A stretch of 64,000 bases of DNA from Silene conica (Eukaryota > Streptophyta > Magnoliopsida > Caryophyllales > Caryophyllaceae): contig CM055314.2 in NCBI GenBank assembly GCA_029255685.2, positions 4,978,399 to 5,042,398 on the forward strand. The letters run 5' to 3'. The notes under the pieces were generated by a model that saw only the letters and a program-made list of their open reading frames with translations, had not been told where the DNA came from and ran no database searches. The translations under genes were made by a program, and so were the position numbers. Of the stretch, positions 58,663 to 64,000 are shown piece after piece. Position 1 is the first letter of the stretch, and each line of letters opens with the position of its first letter.

Positions 58663-58885
58663 GGGTCTGTGATCGGTGTGGAGTATAATGGGTCTTGTGA
58701 TCGGTGTGGAGTATAATGGGTCTTGTGATCGGTGCGGAGTATAATGGGTCTTGTGATCGGTGCGGAGTATAATGGGTCTTGTGATCGGTGCGGAGTATAA
58801 TGGGTCTTGTGATCGGTGCGGAGTTTATTTGGTGTTGGATCGGTGCGGAGTATATTTGGCGTTGGATCGGTGCGGAGTATTTTTA
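58663..58885. repeat. 28-bp tandem repeat in the solo LTR
   Basis: Six units of GGGTCTTGTGATCGGTGCGG plus AGTATAAT, then about three variant 27-bp units (GATCGGTGCGGAGTATATTT). The open frame here, reading WIGAEYIWRW, is an artefact of the repeat. Confidence 0.92.
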
Positions 58886-61740
58886 TATTGTTGTCTTATT
58901 TATCTTTCTACTCAACCTCGCGGTTGACCCTGTGTATTCGTGTACACCTACGATGATCCGGAATGGGGAGTAGATTTTACAGGTCAGTGACAGATGGACC
59001 AGGAGCTTGGGCATGGAGAGAGACATGGCATGGACCTACTTAGAGTTAGATCACGTTTAGATATCGACAGTTGTACTTTCATTTTTACCAAGTTTGGAAC
59101 TCGTAATCGTTGTAATACCAAGTTCAAATTTAGTCAGTATTTATATAAATTACCTTGGGTTTGTTTACCTCGTTATTCACTACCTCGGATATTCCGGGAT
59201 GGTAACAGTCCTATTTATTTGAGAATGTCTTGCTAAAGGCTCTTAAATAAATGGGGGTGTTACAGTACTGATCAACTTTTCTTTTCTTTTTTCCAGGTTT
59301 TGAAACCACGTATTATCAATTTAATTTTTCTTCCACATCTAACGATTATACAAGGTTCCAAGAATGTTAGTTTATCACATACCGTCACCTATAAATGTCC
59401 TATTCTGGTCCTTAAATTTTGTGTGGTGGCTTTACCTAAGCCGAGGAACCTTTATGTGTGATCTCCGGAAAATTTTGTTCCGGAACCCTGAAATCTTGAA
59501 AACTGTGTATTACACACTTCGATTTGAGCCGTTTGGGAGGTCGTACTGATACACGTTTCTTTTTTCCCAGTGTTTGAACCACTTATCCGAGGCCATTTCA
59601 GGAGTAGACCAATTCGATTTCTGCCCCAAATAACGAGTATTAGTCCATATTTAACGATCATACAAGCTTGGAAAAATGGTTTATCACAGACCGGCACCTC
59701 CAAATGTCTTCTATTGGCCCTCAAAATTTGTAGTCGTTTTACCTAAATCGAGGAACCTTCAGTGTGATTTCCGTAAATTTTGTTCCGGAACCCTGAAATG
59801 ACGAAAAACGTGTATTATACACTTTAGCTTGAACCGTTCCGGAGGTCTGACTGATCTACTTTTCTTTTTTTCCCAGTGTTGAGTTGCGTATCCGAGGCCA
59901 TTTTAGGAGTTAAGGGGTTCGATTTCCGCCCTAAATGACGAGTCTTAGTCTATATTTAACGATTAAACAGGTTCCAAAAATGTTGGTTTATCGCAAAGCT
60001 CCACCATTAAACGTCCTCTGTTGGTCCTCAAATTTTGTGTGGTTTCTTTACGTGAGTCGAGGTATATTTTGTGTGATCTGAATGATTTTGTTCCCCCTGA
60101 AATCTCCACGTTTTTTTTTTCCCGGTTTTTCAATCACGTTTCCAAGACCATTTAAAAGTGAACTAACTTGATTTTGAAGCCCAAATAACGAGTATTAGTC
60201 CATATTTCACGATTATACGAGTTTCGAAAAATGTTAGTCTATTGCATACATGCAACCCCAAATGTCATATGTTTGTGTTCAAATTTTGTGTGGTCGCTTT
60301 ACCTTAGCTAAGAAAACTTAAGTGTGATTTCCGGAAAATTTTGTTCCAGACCCCTGTTATCTTAAAAATCGTATATTATACATTTCAATTTGAATTATTC
60401 GTGAAGTTGCAACGGATCACGTTTCTTTTTTCACGATTTTTCAACCACGTTTCCTAGGCCATTAAAGGAGTTAACTACTTCAATTTGAAGCCCAAATAAC
60501 GAGTATTAGTCCATATTTCATGATTATACGAGCTTCGAAGAATGCTGGGTTATCGCACAGCGGCACCTCAAAATGTCCTCGGTTGGTCCTCAAATTTTGT
60601 ATGGCCGCTTTATCTGAGTCGAGGAACCTCCGGTGAGATTTCCGTAGAATTTTGTTTTGGAACCCTGAAATCTCGAAAAACGTGTGTTACACTTTAGCTT
60701 GAGCCATTCGGGAGGTCCGACTGATCCAATTTTATTTTATTTCAGGAATTAACCAGTTCGATTTCAGCCCAAATATCGAGTATTAGTCCATATTTAACGA
60801 TTACACGAGGTTCGAAAAATGTTGGTTTATCGCATACCGCCACCTCTAAATATCCTTTGTTGGTCCTCAAATTTTGCATGGTCTCTTTACCTGAGCCGAG
60901 GTACATTCTGTGTGATTTCCGGAGGATTTTGTTCCGGAACCTTGAAATCTCGAACACCGTGTACATTCAATTTGAGCCGTTCGGAATGTCGTACCGGTCA
61001 ATGTTTCTTTTTTTCCCGGTTTTTTAACCACGCATCCAAGGCCATTTATGGAGTGAAATAATTCGATTTGAGGCCCAAATAACGAGTATTAGTCCATATT
61101 TCACGATTATACAAGCTTCGAAAAATGTTGGTTTATCGCATACTGGAACCTCAAATTGTTATCTGTCGGTCCTCAAATTTTGCGTGGTCGCTTTACCTTA
61201 GCTAAAGAAACTTCAGGGTGATTTCCGGAGAATTTTGTTCCAAAACCCTGATATCTTAAAAACCGTGTATTATACGCTTTAATTTGAGTCATTCAGGAGG
61301 TCGCACCGGACCACGTTTTTTTCCTCTGTTTTTCAACCACGTTCCCGAGGCCATTTAAGGAGTTGATTAATAAGATTTGAGCCCAAATAACTAGTAGTCC
61401 ATATTTCTCGATTATACGAGCTTCGAAGAATTTATCGCACATCAGCACCTTGAAATGTCCTGCGTTGGTCCTCAAATTTTGTATGGTCACTTTACCTGAG
61501 TCGAGGAACCTTCAGCGCAGAGAATTTTGTTTCGGAACCCTGAAATTTGGAAAGCCGTGTATTATACACTTAATTTCAACCGTTCGGAAGGTCGTACCGG
61601 ACCACATTTCTTTTTTTCTTGGTTTTTCAACCATGTATCCGAGATATTTTCAGGAGTTAAATAATTCGTTTTCAGGCTCATATAGCAATAATTAGTCCGA
61701 AACTCTGTCTTTTTTGAGCATATTGATTTTAAGGTTCCTT

Positions 61741-62135
61741 TTGTAATTCAGAAGGTCATGAGGAATCATATCAATGAGATAGCCATCATTGAGTCTGCTT
61801 TCTCTTCTAAAAACTTATCTACAAAGAACGATGGGTATTATCTTGGTGAAAAAGACAGAATTCGGAACTCTTTTCCTCATATTATTCCAGGTACGTTGCT
61901 TTGTTCCTCAGCGGTCCGGCTTAAGTGTGATGCTGCTTGGGACAAATCTTACAAGCTTGTTGGAGGATGGTTTCTTAAATCCCCGAATTCTCAGCAACGT
62001 ATTGAAGGTTCTGCAACCTTTTGGGCGTGTTCACCTCTGCATACCGGAACCTCCAAAATTTTCCTAACAAATATGCTCTCTTTTTTGTATTACTTATACG
62101 CAAAGACTTTACGTGCTCTAGACTTTGTGCGGTAG
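61741..62135 (+). pseudogene. RNase-H-like fragment of a retroelement ORF
   Basis: The frame reads RLKCDAAWDKSYKLVGGWFL, resembling the first strand of the RVT_3-type RNase H domains near the C-terminus of plant LINE-like ORFs (KCDAAW... GGW). The next expected segments, an acidic Glu and a D-C motif, are missing and adjacent frames carry fragments, so it is a truncated relic. It starts right after the satellite array. Confidence 0.4.
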
Positions 62136-62790
62136 CTGTCTTTTGTAGCACAGTGAAGAAGTGAACTTGTGTCTTTTTCCTCGAAAAAACACCACCAGCG
62201 TACTTATTTCATTTCACAGAATACAGAAGGTGGAGTTGATATTCTACTTTCTAACCCTGACGAAAGGGGGGAAGGAACAGAATGAAAGGACAAAAGCCCT
62301 TATAGAAGCACGGTGTCATAAAAAGACTTTTCGGACTAACAGACTAAGATCGCCCAGCCATCCCGTGAGCTATAGGAAAAGCTCTGGAAACAAGGGGAGC
62401 TGCAAAGCCCCGCATGCGGTAGCTTGCTAACTCAAGCCTTCTCATATGAAGAAGACAGCGAATACAATGGAAGGAAGGTTTCGGCGATTATGAGTGACTG
62501 TTATACCCCCAGTAAATCAGAGGTCGGGATGCAAGACCCTTTCACTACTGTTAGTGTAATCACCAGAAATTCATTTGGTTGGGGAGCTGCAAATAAATTG
62601 TGTCGATCTCGATTAAAGCAGGTGGCAGGAAGGCGGGAGCTTCCCGGCAAGGTTCCAAGAGTGCTTCTCAAAGCCTATTCAAACTAATGATCAAGGATTG
62701 TGAGACTAACTAAAGTTGCTAAACTAGCAGAAGAAAAAAGCAAACAGTCTAGGAAAGAAGAAACCTATTCTAATTAGAACAGGGCCTGTT
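62136..62790. other. Possible organelle-derived segment
   Basis: From about 62150 to 62760 the base composition is visibly higher in G and C than the neighbouring DNA, and strings such as GGAAAAGCTCTGGAAACAAG and GTTGCTAAACTAGCAGAAGA look like plant mitochondrial intergenic DNA. Open frames of 89 and 87 codons have no domain I recognise. This rests on impression and needs a search. Confidence 0.25.
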
Positions 62791-63367
62791 CATTCGTCGT
62801 CCCAACCAATTTAGCCTCGATCAAAGAAACTGTGCAGAAAAAGCAAAATTTTTAGTCGAGGAAATTCTCCACAAAATAGCGATATAAAGCTTTCCCCCTA
62901 TTGTCCAAACTCTTTGGTACTTGCGACATCAAAGTCCCCTATTGTGCGAACGCTTTTCAGGAGTAGAGAAACTTCTGAACATATTTCATCAATGATGTTC
63001 TCATGTTCTGACGTTTTAAAACTTTGGCTGCCGTGCTTGGGTTTTATCCTTCAAAGAATTACTCAACGAAGTAGGCTGTGAAGCCTGGAAACAATTACAC
63101 ATCATAAATAGAAGAGTCAAATACAAGTAATACTCTAAGCATAGTGTTCGAAGCAACTAGAGTACCTTGTAATAATATGAAACACTCTTTAAAAGAGTGT
63201 AAAGCAGAACAATAAAAGCAATAAAGAGCAGAATATTGGCAGAAGTGGTTTGCGAGCTGACAAGCCCATGCAAAACTGAGTCAGGATTGAGTGATCACGG
63301 TGAGAAGCAGCTTGAATCGACCCAAGTGTTGCGCTGTGAATTGGTCAAGGTAATGCCAACTGCATGC
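62791..63367 (-). other. Probable 3' flank of the truncated gene at the right edge
   Basis: No ORF with recognisable domain. As the minus-strand gene ends at 63368, part of this is probably its 3' UTR. Polyadenylation signals were not assigned. Confidence 0.4.
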
Positions 63368-64000
63368 TTACTTCCTCCGCTTGTACCTGTATGCAAATCG
63401 CATCACACCAGATATATTATACTGAGTATATACATATCGCACAAAAATTCATCATCTCGACGAGGCTCATGTGTCACACAACAAATTTGAACAAGTCAAG
63501 AAAGAAAATAAAGTTGATTAATGAACGCCGGAGTAAAATATAATAACTTTAATTCCACGTTGTTAATAATGAAAGTTGCCCTCATGACATGAAAACAACT
63601 GCAAATCAACAAAGTGCAAGTAACAGAACAATTAAGACCAAAAAAAAAAAAAAAGACTAATAATTTGAAAAAATAAAAATAAAATCAAAGGAGTTATCTA
63701 GCCTACACCGCCAAAATTTTCAAAAACTGATTGACCTGCAATATAACTGATGTGACCCAAAGAAAAACTAGCAGTGGCACCTGGTTGATTGAGCTACAAT
63801 ATGTCCCGGGACATGTGCAAAAAAAAAGAACATGATGAAGATGAAGCACTTAGTACCCTGCCCAATAACATGATTTTTCAACATGACAACACACTCATAC
63901 CTGGATTTGCTCTTGAACGAATTATTGGACTTCTTCCCAGCTCGTTGAAGGTTCTTCGGACGGCGGTCACTAGTTTCAGTCGGGAAGAGCTCCTGCATCT
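63368..64000 (-). CDS. Last two exons of a gene cut by the window edge
   Basis: On the minus strand an open exon enters from beyond 64000 and ends at 63901 (AAATCCAG, donor GTATGAG). A 19-nt final exon at 63386-63368 follows acceptor TTGCATACAG. The joined C-terminus reads MQELFPTETSDRRPKNLQRA, then GKKSNNSFKSKSRYKRRK and TAA. The Lys/Arg/Ser-rich tail looks like a nuclear or nucleolar targeting end as in some ribosome-biogenesis factors, but I do not recognise the family. The intron between (63387-63900) has only A-rich tracts. The frame choice rests on the second exon giving an immediate stop in phase. Confidence 0.5.

Larger units (their letters stand above)
56892..59264. mobile_element. 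Large solo LTR (2373 bp) inserted in the satellite array
   Basis: Begins TGTAATACC and ends GGTGTTACA (TG..CA, inverted termini), with the direct repeat GTACT at 56887-56891 and 59265-59269. Removing it rejoins a normal ~300-bp satellite unit at GGTCGTACTGAT. The interior has a G-rich stretch (57240-58130, GGTGGTCGTTGGT-type), a TTA microsatellite and 28-bp tandem repeats. No polymerase domains and no second LTR are present, so a solo LTR, probably Ty3-gypsy from its termini. Confidence 0.88.
56205..61695. repeat. Satellite-like array of about eleven degenerate ~300-bp repeats
   Basis: Each unit contains, in order, TGGTTTATCGCATACCG, CACCTCCAAATGTCC, GGTCCTCAAATTTTGTGTGG, TTTACCTGAGCCGAGGAACC, GATTTCCGG, TTTTGTTCCGGAACCCTGAA, GTGTATTATACACTTTAATT, GAGCCGTTCGGGAGGTCGTA, AGGCCATTTCAGGAGTTAAC, CCCAAATAACGAGTATTAGT and ACGATTATACGAGCTTCGAA. 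Units begin near 56205, 56513, 56793, 59362, 59672, 59977, 60230, 60541, 60817, 61125 and 61429. All run head to tail. The third is split by the solo LTR at 56892-59264. No conserved long ORF crosses the units. Confidence 0.9.

Noticed and set aside
58788-58973. Repeat peptide frame (WCWIGAEYIWRWIGAEY)
   Set aside because: Product of a 28-bp tandem repeat inside the solo LTR, not a protein gene.
1-64000. CRISPR arrays, operons, phage or plasmid modules
   Set aside because: Tandem repeats here lack unique similar-length spacers, all convincing genes contain plant introns or plant families, and no prokaryotic gene cluster is present.

Overview
This window is nuclear DNA of a flowering plant. 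The protein genes have many short GT..AG introns, and their products (plant beta-tubulin, an IQD protein, a SERK/BAK1 receptor kinase, a CIP8-like RING ligase) are plant families. The AT-rich intergenic DNA is packed with MITEs, SINEs, Helitron ends, solo LTRs and satellite-like repeats. The repeat families look like those of Caryophyllales, but that is a weak impression and I cannot name the species. I see no bacterial operon, CRISPR array, phage or virus.

Layout. 530-3830 (minus): six-exon gene for a DUF615/YjgA-like protein of 288 aa. 3.8-9.8 kb: transposon debris, including a Stowaway MITE, an LTR-retroelement remnant with a short gag-like ORF, and a solo LTR. 9838-11643 (plus): three-exon beta-tubulin, 448 aa. 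11.6-24.3 kb: repeats only, with Helitron-like ends, fold-back elements, a telomere-motif-like minisatellite, and a segmental duplication that preserves the empty site of a Tourist-like MITE. 24341-28017 (plus): nine-exon phosphoglycerate-mutase-like protein, 279 aa. 28.0-34.5 kb: MITEs, a SINE and a Helitron. 34560-38806 (plus): six-exon IQD32-type protein, 830 aa. 38.8-44.4 kb: a retroelement pseudogene split by a hAT-like element, and a Tourist-like element filled with short tandem repeats. 44476-49682 (plus): eleven-exon SERK/BAK1-type receptor kinase, 609 aa, with a young LTR-like repeat pair in intron 7. 51283-52356 (plus): intronless zinc-ribbon/RING-H2 ubiquitin ligase, 357 aa. 56.2-61.7 kb: an array of about eleven degenerate ~300-bp repeats split by a 2.37-kb solo LTR. 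61.7-62.7 kb: a decayed RNase-H-like fragment and a possible organelle-derived stretch. 63368-64000 (minus): the last two exons of a gene whose upstream part lies outside the window.

The genes are ordinary independently transcribed plant genes, with no sign of a functional cluster. Splice models were built by hand from family resemblance, frame continuity and GT..AG borders; all five multi-exon models that lie fully inside the window sum to an exact multiple of three. The most informative observations are the transposon insertions with readable target-site duplications, several of them nested or confirmed by an empty-site sequence.
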